The notes under the pieces were generated by a model. The model made no database searches and was not told the origin of the DNA. It saw only the letters and a list, made by a program, of their open reading frames with translations. The position numbers and the translations under genes were made by a program. A DNA stretch of 64,000 nt. It comes from Litorilinea aerophila. Lineage in GTDB: Bacteria; Chloroflexota; Anaerolineae; Caldilineales; Caldilineaceae. The stretch's first letter is position 1. The number at the start of each line of letters is the position of its first letter. Shown here in pieces: positions 1 through 9,077 of this stretch. The stretch covers positions 51,731 through 115,730 of the forward strand of contig NZ_VIGC02000020.1 in assembly GCF_006569185.2 (NCBI RefSeq). The letters run 5' to 3'.

Positions 1-311
1 TTCGTTTCGACGTGCTCCATTCTCCCTCCCTGCCTGAGGAAGTTCGCCAGCGTCTGCTGCGGCTGGCCCGCAACCGGGTGACCAAGGAGGGGGTGCTGGT
101 CATCGAGGCCCGGCGCTACCGCAGCCAGCGTCAGAATCGGGCCGCTGCTCTGGAGGAGTTGGTGGACCTGATCCGCCAGGCGAGCAGGCGCCCTAAACGG
201 CGTCGCCCTACCCGGCCCAGCCAGGCGGCCCGGCAGCAGCGTCTGGCGGCCAAGCGGCGGCGTAGCCTCCTCAAGCGGAATCGGCGCCCCCCTTCTCCGG
301 ACGAGGGCTAG
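1..311 (+). CDS. arfB: ArfB-type ribosome-rescue peptidyl-tRNA hydrolase, 3' part
   Basis: Only the last 102 codons are present. The frame is open to the left edge (Arg-Phe-Asp precede the GTG at 12), so the real start and the catalytic GGQ loop lie outside the window. The stretch SLPEEVRQRLLRLARNRVT, followed by a helix and a tail very rich in Arg and Lys, matches the C-terminal half of ArfB/YaeJ. In that family the basic tail enters the empty mRNA channel of stalled ribosomes and the GGQ domain releases the peptide. The last 41 bp overlap the 3' end of the convergent DedA gene. The family call is firm from the tail and the preceding helix; catalytic competence cannot be judged here. Confidence 0.85.
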   Translation, partial: RFDVLHSPSLPEEVRQRLLRLARNRVTKEGVLVIEARRYRSQRQNRAAALEELVDLIRQASRRPKRRRPTRPSQAARQQRLAAKRRRSLLKRNRRPPSPDEG

Positions 312-942
312 CTGGCTGCGATCCCTGGGCTGCCCAGGCCAGGCGCTGACTCCGGCGGCGTAGTCGTTGCGTCCAGAGGTAGAGGCCGCCCGCCAGCAGG
401 ACGATCCCGGCCAGCAGGCCGCTGAAATTGCTGATCAACTCGCTCAGGGCCTCCCACTGGCTGCCGAAGAAATATCCCAGGCCCCCGTAGACCAGGAGCC
501 AGGTTGCTTCCCCCAGGGCATCATAGCCGAAAAAACGCCAAAAGGGATAGGTGCTCCCACCCGCGATCAGGTTCGTGGGGACGGCCAGGGGCGTGAGGAG
601 GAAGCGGGTGAGATAGATGGCCGCGCCGCCCCACTGTTGGAAATGCCCCTCGGCCGTTCGCCAGGCGGCCAGGCCGCCCATGCGGCGTTCCACCCACAGC
701 CGGGCATAGCGTCCCAATCCATAGCCGAGGCTATCCCCCAGCACCACGCCGAGCAGCCCCAGCGCGCCCACGGTGGCGCCATCGAAGATCCCCTGGCGAA
801 CAAAGGCCCCCGCAGCCAGAACCAACAGGGTGCCCGGCACCGGGACGCCCAGCGCGCCCAACAGGAGCGCCAGGCCGAACATCCAGGGGCCGTAGGCCAC
901 CATATAGGCCAGCAAATAGTCGCTCAGGCTGAAGTCACTCAT
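271..942 (-). CDS. DedA-family inner-membrane protein
   Basis: A 223-residue integral membrane protein. The hydrophobic N-terminal part contains GALGVPVPGTLLVLAAGAF, the family's Pro/Gly re-entrant segment, followed by LGDSLGYGLGRYA and later YLTRFLLTPLAVPTNLIAG with the conserved Arg and prolines, then two C-terminal membrane helices and a basic cytoplasmic tail. DedA (SNARE-associated) proteins are lipid scramblase- or flippase-like transporters, some of which recycle undecaprenyl phosphate. The start is 8 bp after the stop of the upstream one-TM gene, which suggests translational coupling at the end of the nitrate operon. The 3' end overlaps arfB convergently by 41 bp. The substrate cannot be told from sequence. 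Confidence 0.88.
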   Translation of the reverse strand: MSDFSLSDYLLAYMVAYGPWMFGLALLLGALGVPVPGTLLVLAAGAFVRQGIFDGATVGALGLLGVVLGDSLGYGLGRYARLWVERRMGGLAAWRTAEGHFQQWGGAAIYLTRFLLTPLAVPTNLIAGGSTYPFWRFFGYDALGEATWLLVYGGLGYFFGSQWEALSELISNFSGLLAGIVLLAGGLYLWTQRLRRRSQRLAWAAQGSQPASPRPEKGGADSA

Positions 943-950
943 GGGGCGGC

Positions 951-1409
951 CTACGGGCGCGGGGGTGGAGGATGGGCCGCCTGGTAGGCGCGGATGGCCT
1001 CACGGACGGCTTCCATGAACCGTTCTGGATCGTCGGGCGCGTACTTCCGGGCCAGAACTCTTAGCGGCCGGCGCGGATCTTCATCCGGCGGCAGGCCCAA
1101 TGCCTGAAACAGGTAGTCGGGGGGCAGGTGAAATGCCGCGGACAGGTAGCCGATGGTCATCCACCCCCGGATCTCCTCCACCTGTGGGGCCGGCCTGCCT
1201 GGCGCCGGCGGTCCCACATGGCGATAGGCGCGTACAAAGCGCATTCCGAAGAACAGGGTCAACGCGATGCCCGCCGCGACGAGCAGCACCGCCATGAGCT
1301 GGTCAGCGGACAGGCTGCGGAACAGGTTGCGAGAACTTCCGGGTTCCGGTTCGACCATCTTTGCTCCAGGGCGGACTTCCGCCAAGGGTGGCTGAAACGG
1401 CATGGCCAT
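951..1409 (-). CDS. Single-pass membrane protein of unknown function in the nitrate operon
   Basis: I do not recognise this 152-residue protein. It has a short hydrophilic N-terminus, one membrane helix (about residues 38-60, QLMAVLLVAAGIALTLFFGM), a Pro-rich linker, then a soluble domain of about 70 residues beginning IRGWMTIGYLSAAFHLPPDY and continuing LFQALGLPPDEDPRRPLRVL. That block looks like a small helical module, with a Pro-rich C-terminal tail after it. The gene starts 40 bp after nasA and is followed 8 bp later by the DedA gene on the same strand, so it is probably co-transcribed. A second Met at residue 18 is an alternative start. Its role in nitrate use is only suggested by position. 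Confidence 0.6.
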   Translation of the reverse strand: MAMPFQPPLAEVRPGAKMVEPEPGSSRNLFRSLSADQLMAVLLVAAGIALTLFFGMRFVRAYRHVGPPAPGRPAPQVEEIRGWMTIGYLSAAFHLPPDYLFQALGLPPDEDPRRPLRVLARKYAPDDPERFMEAVREAIRAYQAAHPPPPRP

Positions 1410-1449
1410 CCCGGTGGGAAGCCAATGCCGGCAGAAACGCTCCGACGTT

Positions 1450-3714
1450 TCATGTTTTCGCCAGGCGTAGCGGCGCTGAATTTCTGTCCTGGCCTGGCAC
1501 CGACGCCAGATGGTAGCAGTGTAGCAAAGATGGCGCGGGATGACAATTTGTTCCTGCCGGGGCTTTTTCTTCCAACCCAGCTTCTATCTCCATCGGTTGG
1601 ACCCGTACCGCACAGGCCTTCAGTTCCGGCTGCCTGGAGATGGGATCCCGGGCCGCGCTGGTCAGGTCATTGGCTGCGCCATGGGGACTGAGCAGCCGCC
1701 CCCAGTGGAAGGGCATGAAGCAGGTGCCCGGCCGCACGTCGTCCGTCACCCGGGCAACGGCCACAGCCCGGCCCCGCCGGGAGATGATCGCCACCGGGCG
1801 CCCGTCCTGGAGCTGCCAGCGGGCCGCATCCGTCGGGTGAATTTCCAGGAAGGGTTCCGGAGCTTCCTTGAGCAGTTGCGGCACTTTGCCCGTGCGGGTC
1901 ATGGTGTGCCACTGGTCCTTGAGCCGCCCGGTGTTCAGGACCAGGGGGTATTCGTCGTCGGGCTGTTCGTGGATCTCCTGGTGCACCGCCGGCTGGAAGC
2001 AGGCCCGGCCATCCCCAGTGGGGAAGACGCGGCCGGTGTAAAGCCGCGGGCTGCCCGGATGATCCGCCGCGGGGCAGGGCCACTGCAGCGGCCCCTCCCG
2101 TTGGAGCCGTTCGTGGCTGACGCCTGCATAGTCGCACGGCCGTCCCCGGGTCAGGGCGACAAACTCGGCGAAGACCTCCGCCGCTGAGGCGTAGGTGAAG
2201 GACTGGGCGAAGCCCATCTTATGGGCCAGCCGGGCGATGATCTGCCAGTCCGGCAGGGCCTCGCCGGGCGGCGGCGTAATGGCCGGCAGGTAGGTAAGGC
2301 GGCGTTCGGAGTTGGTCATCACCCCTTCCTTTTCCGGCCACTGGGCCGCGGGCAGCAGCACGTGGGCGTAGCGGCTGGTGTCGGTGGGGTGGTAGGCATC
2401 CTGGACCACCACCAGCTCGGCCCGGCGCAGGGCCTCGTCCACCTGAGCCAGGTTGGGCATGGATGCGGCCGGGTTGGAGCACATGATCCAGAGGGCTTTG
2501 ACCTTCCCGGCTGCCGCCGCCTCGAAGAGCTCCAGCGCGCTGTAGCCGGGTCGGGGTGACAGCCGCTCCACCGGGATGCCCCAGTGGGCCGCCACCTCGG
2601 CCCGATGCTGTGGATCGGTCACCTGGCGGTAGCCGGGCAGCAGGTGGGCCAGGCCCCCGGCTTCCCGTCCGCCCATGGCGTTGGGCTGCCCGGTGAGGGA
2701 GAAGGGACCTGCGCCGGGCCGGGCTATCTGGCCGGTGGCCAGGTGCAGGTTGAGCAGGGCGCTGTTCTTGGCCACACCCTGGGTGCTCTGGTTCATCCCC
2801 ATACTCCAGAAGGAAAGGACTGCCTGGGCCTGGCCGAAGGCCATGGCGGCCTCCACCAGCAGCTCGGGCTCAATGCCGCAGAGGGCGGCCGCCCGGTCCG
2901 GCGGGTAGGCCTGGACGGCCGCGGCCACCTGGTGGAAGTCTCGGGTGTACCTGGCGATGAAGTCTGGATCCACCCGGCCGGCCTCCAGGAGCACATGGAG
3001 CATGCCGTTCAGGAGGGCCACGTCGCTGCCCGGGCGAATGGGCAGGTGCAGATCGGCGATGGACGCGGTGCGGGTCCGTCGGGGATCCACCACCATCACC
3101 CGGACCCGGTCCGGATCCTCCGCCTTGCGCCTGCGGATCTTCTGGTACAGCACCGGATGACAGTCGGCCATGTTGGTGCCGATGAGGAAAAAGCAGTCGG
3201 CGTGCTGGATGTCCTCGTAGCAGGTCGGTGGGCCGTCGGCGCCCAGGCCCCGGACGTAGCCGGCCACGGCCGAGGCCATGCAGAGGCGGGAGTTGGCGTC
3301 GAAGTTGTTGGTACCCAGGAAGCCCTTTACAAATTTGTTGGCCAGGTAGTAATCCTCGGTGGTGAACTGGCCGGAGCCGTAGAAGCCGATGGCATCCGGG
3401 CCATGTTCTGCCAGGATCTGCTCCAGGCGCCGGGCCACGTGCTCCAGGGCCGTGTCCCAGCTCACCCGGCGGAACTCCTCGCCCCGGTGGGCGCGCATCT
3501 GCGGGTGGCAGAGGCGGTCCGGCGTCTGGAGCACGGGCGGCAGGTAGACCGGCTTGGCGCAGATGTCCCCCTGGTTGGAGGGATGGTCCGGATCTCCCTT
3601 CACTTTGACCACGCGGCCCTGGTGGAGGCCCACCAGCAGGCCACAACCCACGCCGCAATAGGGGCAGTAGCTCTTGACCCAGCGGTCGACCGGCTGGCGT
3701 GTCGTCTGAGACAT
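1450..3714 (-). CDS. nasA: Assimilatory nitrate reductase catalytic subunit (molybdopterin, ferredoxin type)
   Basis: A 754-residue molybdopterin oxidoreductase that reduces nitrate to nitrite in the cytoplasm. The N-terminus carries the [4Fe-4S] ligands in CPYCGVGCGL and the fourth Cys in NQGDICAKP. The Mo-ligand Cys is in NSRLCMASAVAGY, as in Nap/NarB enzymes. The C-terminal molybdopterin-dinucleotide domain includes PFHWGRLLSPHGAANDLTSA. No NAD(P)H or FAD subunit is encoded nearby, and no BFD-like [2Fe-2S] domain is visible at the C-terminus, so a ferredoxin or flavodoxin donor is likely. About 45 residues extend past the usual end of the dinucleotide domain, with no clear motif. The gene lies between narK and the one-TM gene in an operon with nirA. 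NasA and NarB are both fitting names. Confidence 0.93.
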   Translation of the reverse strand: MSQTTRQPVDRWVKSYCPYCGVGCGLLVGLHQGRVVKVKGDPDHPSNQGDICAKPVYLPPVLQTPDRLCHPQMRAHRGEEFRRVSWDTALEHVARRLEQILAEHGPDAIGFYGSGQFTTEDYYLANKFVKGFLGTNNFDANSRLCMASAVAGYVRGLGADGPPTCYEDIQHADCFFLIGTNMADCHPVLYQKIRRRKAEDPDRVRVMVVDPRRTRTASIADLHLPIRPGSDVALLNGMLHVLLEAGRVDPDFIARYTRDFHQVAAAVQAYPPDRAAALCGIEPELLVEAAMAFGQAQAVLSFWSMGMNQSTQGVAKNSALLNLHLATGQIARPGAGPFSLTGQPNAMGGREAGGLAHLLPGYRQVTDPQHRAEVAAHWGIPVERLSPRPGYSALELFEAAAAGKVKALWIMCSNPAASMPNLAQVDEALRRAELVVVQDAYHPTDTSRYAHVLLPAAQWPEKEGVMTNSERRLTYLPAITPPPGEALPDWQIIARLAHKMGFAQSFTYASAAEVFAEFVALTRGRPCDYAGVSHERLQREGPLQWPCPAADHPGSPRLYTGRVFPTGDGRACFQPAVHQEIHEQPDDEYPLVLNTGRLKDQWHTMTRTGKVPQLLKEAPEPFLEIHPTDAARWQLQDGRPVAIISRRGRAVAVARVTDDVRPGTCFMPFHWGRLLSPHGAANDLTSAARDPISRQPELKACAVRVQPMEIEAGLEEKAPAGTNCHPAPSLLHCYHLASVPGQDRNSAPLRLAKT

Positions 3715-3748
3715 GTTCGCTGTCCTCGTCGGTTGCAGGCATGGATGG

Positions 3749-5092
3749 CTACTCGGCGCCCGCGGCGGCCAGGGCTGCCTGGCTGGCCAGTCGGCGTTCC
3801 ATTTCTTCCCGAGCCGCCCGCTCCTCTTCGGGCGAAAAGCGGACCAGCAGCGCAGCCATGGAGACCAGGCTCACCACCATGCCCAGGATCAGGAGGGCCT
3901 GGGGCCAGGGCAGGGATTCGATTTTGAACAGGAAGCCGGCCAGCACCGCGCCTGTGTTGCCGCCGGCGCCCACGATGCCCGCCACCGAGCCCAGCGCCCG
4001 CTTGTTGATGAAGGGGACCACCGAGTAGGTGGCACCTTCACTCATCTGCACGAACACGCTGAAGACGATCAGCGCCCCGATGGCCAGGGCCAGGGTGTTC
4101 ATGCGGGAGAAGACCATCAGCGCCATCCCCTCGGCCAGCAGGACCAGCACCAGGAAGAAGACCCGACCCCGCAGACCGAAGCGAATCCCCGCCCGGTCGC
4201 CCAGGATGCCGCCCAGGGAACGGGCGAAGATGTTCATCAGCCCGAACAGACTGGCCACCAGGCCGGCAGTCTTGAGATCCAGGCTGAAGTAGTCGGTGAA
4301 GTACAGGGCGGCGATGTTGTTGATGGTCAGCTCGATGCCGAAGCAGGCCGCGTAGATGACAAAGAGCGCCCAGACCCGGTGATCCCGGCAGGCTTCCCAG
4401 AAGGTGTTGCCCATCTGGCGGCCGGTGGCCAGCTCGCCCCGGGCCCGCAACTCCTGGAAGTTGCCGTCGGGCGTGTCCTGGGTCAGGCAGTAGTAGGCGA
4501 TGCCGGTCAGGATCATGAGCACGCCGGGCACGACCATGGCCAGCCGCCAGCCCATGGCCTGGCTGACGCCCATGGCCAGAAAGGCGGAGAAGATCAGGGG
4601 CATGGCCATCTGGGTGACGCCGCCGCCCAGGTTGCCCCAGCCGGCCGTGGTAGCGTTGGCCGTGCCCACCACGTTGGGGGCGAACATGAGAGAAGTATGA
4701 AACTGGGTGATGACAAACGAGGCGCCGATGACGCCGATGGCCAGCCGAAAGAGGAGGAAGGTGGTGTAGTCACTGGCCAGGCCGATCCCCATCACGGGCA
4801 GGGCGCCCAGGATGAGGAGGGCTGCGTAAGTGCGCCGGGGGCCAAAGCGGTCGCAGACCCAGCCGATGGCCAGGCGGGCCAGGATGGTAATGGCCACCGA
4901 GGCGATGATGGTGTTTCCCACCTGAGCCTGGGTCAGCCCCAGCTCTTCCCGCACCACCGCCATCAGGGGGGCGATGCCAAACCAGCCAAAGAAGCAGAGG
5001 AAGAAGGCGAACCAGGTCAGGTGGAACGTCCGCATGTGGGGCGGCTTGAAACTGAACAGCTCGATGCCCGTTGCCTTGTGTTTCAGGTCCAT
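3749..5092 (-). CDS. narK: NarK-type nitrate/nitrite MFS transporter
   Basis: A 447-residue major facilitator protein with about 12 hydrophobic segments. The first helix reads TWFAFFLCFFGWFGIAPLM, the usual NarK/NasA-type opening. Loop 2-3 has GWVCDRFGPRRTY, and the nitrate-porter Gly-rich stretch is in helix 5 (ATTAGWGNLGGGVTQMAMPL). A second Gly-rich segment lies near the end (GSVAGIVGAGGNTGAVLAGF). Both family signatures and the conserved substrate-binding Arg region are present. It sits between nirA (51 bp gap) and nasA (34 bp gap), so nitrate import, reduction to nitrite and reduction to ammonium are encoded together. Whether it works as a symporter or a nitrate/nitrite antiporter cannot be decided here. 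Confidence 0.92.
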   Translation of the reverse strand: MDLKHKATGIELFSFKPPHMRTFHLTWFAFFLCFFGWFGIAPLMAVVREELGLTQAQVGNTIIASVAITILARLAIGWVCDRFGPRRTYAALLILGALPVMGIGLASDYTTFLLFRLAIGVIGASFVITQFHTSLMFAPNVVGTANATTAGWGNLGGGVTQMAMPLIFSAFLAMGVSQAMGWRLAMVVPGVLMILTGIAYYCLTQDTPDGNFQELRARGELATGRQMGNTFWEACRDHRVWALFVIYAACFGIELTINNIAALYFTDYFSLDLKTAGLVASLFGLMNIFARSLGGILGDRAGIRFGLRGRVFFLVLVLLAEGMALMVFSRMNTLALAIGALIVFSVFVQMSEGATYSVVPFINKRALGSVAGIVGAGGNTGAVLAGFLFKIESLPWPQALLILGMVVSLVSMAALLVRFSPEEERAAREEMERRLASQAALAAAGAE

Positions 5093-5143
5093 GGTGTGAC
5101 AGCCTTTCTGGAGTGGAAAAGGGAGTCGAGGATGGCCTGCCGG

Positions 5144-6664
5144 TCAGTCTGCCGCTTCGGCCAGGGGGTGATATTTCGTTCCAATTTCAGCGGACAGATA
5201 GGCCACCGTCTCTTCCAGGGTGGCCCGCTTGTGGACCAACTCGCCCAGCCTGGGTTCTTCACCCAGTTGTCCGCCCTTGAAAATGTCGAAGCCATCCACG
5301 ATGGTACCATCGGGCAGGCGCACCCGCTGCGCCTGGAGCCCCAGCTCGCTGGCCCGGTGGCGGCCACAGGCGTGGATGCAGCCGGAGACGTTGATGCGGA
5401 CGATACGATCCGCCTCGGGGAAGCGCTTTTCCAGCTCCCGGGCAATGGCCAGGGAAATGCCCTTGGTGTCGTTGAGGGCGAAGTGGCAGTAGTCCTTGCC
5501 GGTGCAGGTCACCAGGCCCCGCAGGATGCCGGACGGGGTAGGGCTCCACTCCTGGAGTAGGGGCTCTGCCAGCAGGTCCGACAGGTGGGCATCGGGCACG
5601 TTGGGGATGATGACGTTTTGATCGTTGGTCAGGCGGACTTCACCGCTGCCGTAGCGGTCGGCCAGGTCGGCCAGATCAAAAAGCTGTTGGGCGGTGAAAC
5701 GGCCCACCGGCACCAGCAGGCCCACGTAGTTGAGGCCCCGCTGCTTCTGGGGGTGGACGCCCAGGTGATCCCGCTCCAGGGGGGCGGCGTGGTGGGGGTA
5801 GAGCTGGCTCTCGCCGGCTGGGGGCAGCGCTGCGCCGTAGACCTTCATCACTTCAGCCCGGAAGCGATCCATGCCCCAATCCCAGATCAGCCATTTCAGC
5901 CGCGCTTCTTTGCGGTTTTCCCGGTTGCCGTGGTCGCGGAAGACGGTCAGGATGGCCCGGCAGAGGGCGGTGGCCTCCTCCGGCCGCACGAAGACATCCA
6001 GGGGCTCGGCCAGGTGGGGGGTGGTGCCCCCCAGGGCGCCGCCCACCAGCACGTTAAACCCCTTGATCAGGTGCTTGCCCACCCGACGCATGGCCGGGAT
6101 CAGGCCGATGTCGTTACTTTGGGCGTGGGCGCAGTCGTAGCGGCAGCCGCTGATGGAGATGTTGAACTTGCGGGGCAGGTTCTCGAATTCCCGGCCCAGC
6201 AGAGAGAGGGCTGTGGCCACTGCCTGCTGTCGGGCATCCAGGAACTCATCCCGGCTCATCCCGGCCACGGGGCAGCCGGTGACATTGCGGAAGTTGTCCA
6301 TGCCCGTCTGCTGGCAGGTGAGCCCGGCTTCATGGAGGCGTTGGAAGAGCTCCGGCACCTGTGTGATTTCAATCCAGCGCAGCTGAATGTTCTGGCGGGT
6401 GGTGAAGTCCCCCACTCCCCGGCCAAAGTCTCGAGAAATGCCGGCCAGGGTCCGCAGCTGGTAAGTATCCAGGAGGCCATTGGAAATGCGCATGCGCAGC
6501 ATGAAGTACCCTGGCGTCTGTTTGCGATGAAACAGGCCATACCATTTCAGGAGGTCATACTGCTCCGGCGGAATGGCTTCGAACCCTTCTTCTGCCCAGC
6601 GATAAATGTCTTCAATGATATCCAGGGGGCGTTTGTGGGCCTTCAGGACCTCGATATTGTTCAT
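5144..6664 (-). CDS. nirA: Ferredoxin-nitrite reductase (siroheme, [4Fe-4S])
   Basis: This 506-residue enzyme reduces nitrite to ammonium with six electrons. Two ferredoxin-like/sulfite-nitrite reductase half-domains are visible (for example NGLLDTYQLRTLAGISRDFG and NYVGLLVPVGRFTAQQLFDL). The four Cys for the siroheme-coupled cluster lie in TCTGKDYCHFALNDTKG and, about 40 residues later, NVSGCIHACGRHR. Sulfite reductase is the main alternative, but the adjacent nitrate genes favour nitrite. The frame is open 26 codons further upstream, to 6742. I prefer the ATG at 6664 (MNNIEVLKAHKRP) because an AAGGAG lies about 12 nt before it and because of family length. It is the first gene of the leftward operon nirA-narK-nasA. 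Confidence 0.9.
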   Translation of the reverse strand: MNNIEVLKAHKRPLDIIEDIYRWAEEGFEAIPPEQYDLLKWYGLFHRKQTPGYFMLRMRISNGLLDTYQLRTLAGISRDFGRGVGDFTTRQNIQLRWIEITQVPELFQRLHEAGLTCQQTGMDNFRNVTGCPVAGMSRDEFLDARQQAVATALSLLGREFENLPRKFNISISGCRYDCAHAQSNDIGLIPAMRRVGKHLIKGFNVLVGGALGGTTPHLAEPLDVFVRPEEATALCRAILTVFRDHGNRENRKEARLKWLIWDWGMDRFRAEVMKVYGAALPPAGESQLYPHHAAPLERDHLGVHPQKQRGLNYVGLLVPVGRFTAQQLFDLADLADRYGSGEVRLTNDQNVIIPNVPDAHLSDLLAEPLLQEWSPTPSGILRGLVTCTGKDYCHFALNDTKGISLAIARELEKRFPEADRIVRINVSGCIHACGRHRASELGLQAQRVRLPDGTIVDGFDIFKGGQLGEEPRLGELVHKRATLEETVAYLSAEIGTKYHPLAEAAD

Positions 6665-7230
6665 GGTGAACGACTTCTCCTTTTGTTCCCATTCTTGTTT
6701 AATCTGCACATACATCTCTGTGAACAACACTTTGGGGCCCAATTTACCAGGCGATCTGAGGGCGATTCCATGGCAAAAGCACCGAAGGTGGATAATATAT
6801 TTTGTGCATTTTGCATGATGATTGGCGCCGGAAAATCTGCTCGCGCGGGTGTTTTCGGCGCGATTAGGAGAGGTTTGGCCGTTTGTTAACGTGTGTTGAG
6901 TCGATTTTTGTGCAGATTGTCAGAGGGGAGATAGTTGTGGCTGCGGGGAACGGACAGGCAGCCGTTTTGAGGAGAGCTGTATGAGCCTTGCGCGGCCTTC
7001 GTTGGGGGCATCCCTTGAAATTTGACAGGATTTTGACGGTTTTGGTGACAGCGCGGGGTGGTATATTATGGAATCCTGTCAATCGTCGTGCGCTCCGGCA
7101 GACTCCAGATGGTCCAAAACTTACCTGGGTACCTTGCCTGGCCCGGCTGGCCCAGCCGTCGGCTGGGGGGCACTCGATGGTTTTTATCTTGCGTTTTATG
7201 TTTATTTTGAACTCATAGGAAGGGTTGTCT
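6665..7230. other. Divergent intergenic region between nirA and the secreted protein gene
   Basis: This gap of 566 bp holds no convincing gene; the short ORFs in it lack coding character. It is more AT-rich than its surroundings. Near nirA there is an AT-rich segment at about 6790-6815 with the small palindrome TGCATTTTGCA (6805-6815), a plausible but unproven site for nirA control. On the right side lies the candidate promoter with flanking 11-bp inverted repeats described separately (7022-7082). Confidence 0.5.
7022..7082 (+). promoter_or_regulatory. Candidate promoter enclosed by an 11-bp perfect inverted repeat
   Basis: TTGACAGGATT (7022-7032) is repeated as its exact reverse complement AATCCTGTCAA (7072-7082). 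Between the arms lies TTGGTG (7042-7047), 16 bp, then TATTAT (7064-7069), a reasonable sigma-70-like promoter for the gene at 7231 with a leader of about 150 nt. The arms would place a dimeric regulator on both sides of the -10 region. Alternatively the RNA could form a long hairpin. The promoter call is moderate because the -35 box matches at only three positions. Confidence 0.4.
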
Positions 7231-8307
7231 ATGCGACCAGTGGGGTTAAAGCCCGCCTCTGCCTCGTCGCGGCCGCGGACCGGGCCGGGCAGCCGAGGTG
7301 CAGCCACCCATTGGGGGGCGCAGCTGTGGCGTCGCTCTCTACCTGGCCTGCTGCTGGCAGTGCTGTTGGCCCTGGGGTGGCGTCAGGTCGGCCAGGCACA
7401 GGGGCCGCGTGGCAGCGGCGAAACAGGGGATGGAGGCGCAGGGTTGTTCTATGAAGGTACCTTTCGCTATGTCCCTTCACCCACGCCGGAACCGGAGGAT
7501 CCGAACTTTTATCGCAACAGCAGTTTTCGCTTTGTGCCGTCGCCGTCCGCGCCGTCACCACCCGCGGCGCCTGCTGGAACGTCCACGCCCACACTGCCGA
7601 CGACGGAGCCATCGCCGCTACCCACCCGGTTCCCTGTCGCGACGGCCACGCCGCTCCCGCAAGCTGGCCCATCGCGAACGTCTGGGGAGCGACTGGCGGC
7701 TCTGGAGGAAGGCGAGGCCGGCACCACTTTTCTCGCCGCGGGATCCCAGGGCGATGACCGTTTCTACCCCGGCGCGTATCGTTGGACCGGGACGGGGCTG
7801 GTTTCGGCCGCGACCGCCATGCCTTTCCGGCTCCTGCCGGCGGATGAGCCTGTCGAGGAAGGGACCGCATCGCCCACGGTTGCCTCTGCCCTTCCCCGCC
7901 TTGGTAGCACCCGGCAGGCCGTGGGCACCGGGGAGACCTGGGAAACTCTTTCCCCTGCCTATAGTGAACGCTCGCCTTTGCCCCTCCACGGCCTGGCCAT
8001 GTACTACAATCCCGGAATCATGCGGGAAGTGCTCGCGTATCGGCTTCAGATGGCCCAGATCGACCCCTGCCCGGAGTGCGTGGGATATGTGGCCCTGCTC
8101 CGGCGGGGCGATCTGAACCGCAAGGTCTGGATCCTCTGGCCGGATGGCACGGTGGAGGGCCCCTTTTTGGTGGTGGACGTAGCCGCCCGTCATCACGTTT
8201 CCCCCCTGTTGAAACGGGGGTGGGCGGTGGATGTGGATTACCAGACCGCTTTGCGCCATCGAATGAACCGTCCCCTGCCGGTGACTGTGCTGGCGGCCCC
8301 GCCCTAG
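7231..8307 (+). CDS. Secreted protein of unknown function with a C-terminal beta-barrel-like domain
   Basis: A 358-residue protein that I do not recognise. The ATG at 7231 follows AGGAAGGG; a TTG two codons earlier is less likely. A long basic N-region leads into [20 protein letters not shown], a probable signal peptide. After it come two similar short units, [19 protein letters not shown] and [15 protein letters not shown], then a low-complexity Pro/Ser/Thr linker to about residue 150. The C-terminal part (from [15 protein letters not shown] to [13 protein letters not shown]) has a compact alternating pattern with two Cys (PCPEC) and [13 protein letters not shown]. It resembles a double-psi or 3D-type barrel, but I could not verify this. 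It is probably an extracellular or wall-associated protein in a single-gene unit. Confidence 0.6.
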   Translation: MRPVGLKPASASSRPRTGPGSRGAATHWGAQLWRRSLPGLLLAVLLALGWRQVGQAQGPRGSGETGDGGAGLFYEGTFRYVPSPTPEPEDPNFYRNSSFRFVPSPSAPSPPAAPAGTSTPTLPTTEPSPLPTRFPVATATPLPQAGPSRTSGERLAALEEGEAGTTFLAAGSQGDDRFYPGAYRWTGTGLVSAATAMPFRLLPADEPVEEGTASPTVASALPRLGSTRQAVGTGETWETLSPAYSERSPLPLHGLAMYYNPGIMREVLAYRLQMAQIDPCPECVGYVALLRRGDLNRKVWILWPDGTVEGPFLVVDVAARHHVSPLLKRGWAVDVDYQTALRHRMNRPLPVTVLAAPP

Positions 8308-8344
8308 GACCAGGAAAATGTGTCCAAAAAGATCCCTCGCCATT

Positions 8345-8373
8345 TTGACGGAAAAGACCCCCTTTGCTATACT
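8345..8373 (+). promoter_or_regulatory. Sigma-70-type promoter of the first tRNA-Ala gene
   Basis: TTGACG at 8345-8350 and TATACT at 8368-8373 are separated by exactly 17 bp. Transcription would start near 8380, about 47 nt before the mature tRNA at 8427. Confidence 0.75.
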
Positions 8374-8426
8374 GGAAAGCGGTTCGTCACGTTAACAGTT
8401 GCCTGTTGGCAAATACGTGTGAAGAC

Positions 8427-8499
<73 letters not shown>

Positions 8500-8607
8500 C
8501 TACCGGGTTTCAGATACGGACCTGTAGGCACCTGGCAGGCCGGAGAGGCCAGGATAGCCACCTCATCCCGGATAGAGGGTTAGAAATGAAATTGCCGGGT
8601 GTGAAAT

Positions 8608-8635
8608 TTGACAGGTCGGCGAAAACCGGTAAAAT
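8608..8635 (+). promoter_or_regulatory. Sigma-70-type promoter of the second tRNA-Ala gene
   Basis: A perfect TTGACA at 8608-8613 and TAAAAT at 8630-8635 are separated by 16 bp. The predicted start, near 8642, is about 65 nt before the tRNA at 8708. The second tRNA is therefore transcribed independently of the first. Confidence 0.75.
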
Positions 8636-8707
8636 ATTCTCAAGCTGGATGAGCAAGCGGGCCGGAAATCAAGCATGGTTGACCGGCCATCATCCAGGCC
8701 ATCATGT

Positions 8708-8780
<73 letters not shown>

Positions 8781-8787
8781 CCTCGAG

Positions 8788-8813
8788 ACCCTTCCATGTG
8801 GAAGGGTTTTTTG
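8788..8813 (+). terminator. Intrinsic terminator after tRNA-Ala(GGC)
   Basis: ACCCTTCC and GGAAGGGT form a perfect 8-bp stem with loop ATGT, directly followed by a run of T. It lies 7 nt downstream of the tRNA 3' end. Confidence 0.88.
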
Positions 8814-9077
8814 TTGCCACCGGTTGTCGGCTACAGCTACATGCACCCCAGGCCCAGGAACGTTTCGACCGGGATCCGGCCTGGCTCGCCACTTGTCCAA
8901 AGCCCTTCCCTCTGGGATAATAGGTCAGTGGAACGCCCCCACCCTGCCCCCAGCGCCCCGGACTGCCCGGAACAGGGATGCTGCCTGGCCCCCACCCTGC
9001 AGCGGACTCCGGCCTGATCGCTGGTGTGGGCAGGGATGTTGGTACCCAGGATGATCACAGCAGGAAAGGAATCGCGT

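Noticed and set aside
2584..3927. 447-codon ORF antisense to nasA
   Set aside because: It is rich in Gly/His/Val low-complexity text, has no domain, and is fully opposite a strongly conserved enzyme. Expected in GC-rich DNA.
3713..5560. 615-codon ORF antisense to narK and nirA
   Set aside because: Composition (Gln, His, Asp, Gly excess) is that of a reversed membrane-protein gene; no family similarity and no RBS.
8500..8707. A third tRNA or small gene between the two tRNA-Ala genes
   Set aside because: No cloverleaf and no coding frame; the stretch contains only the second promoter.
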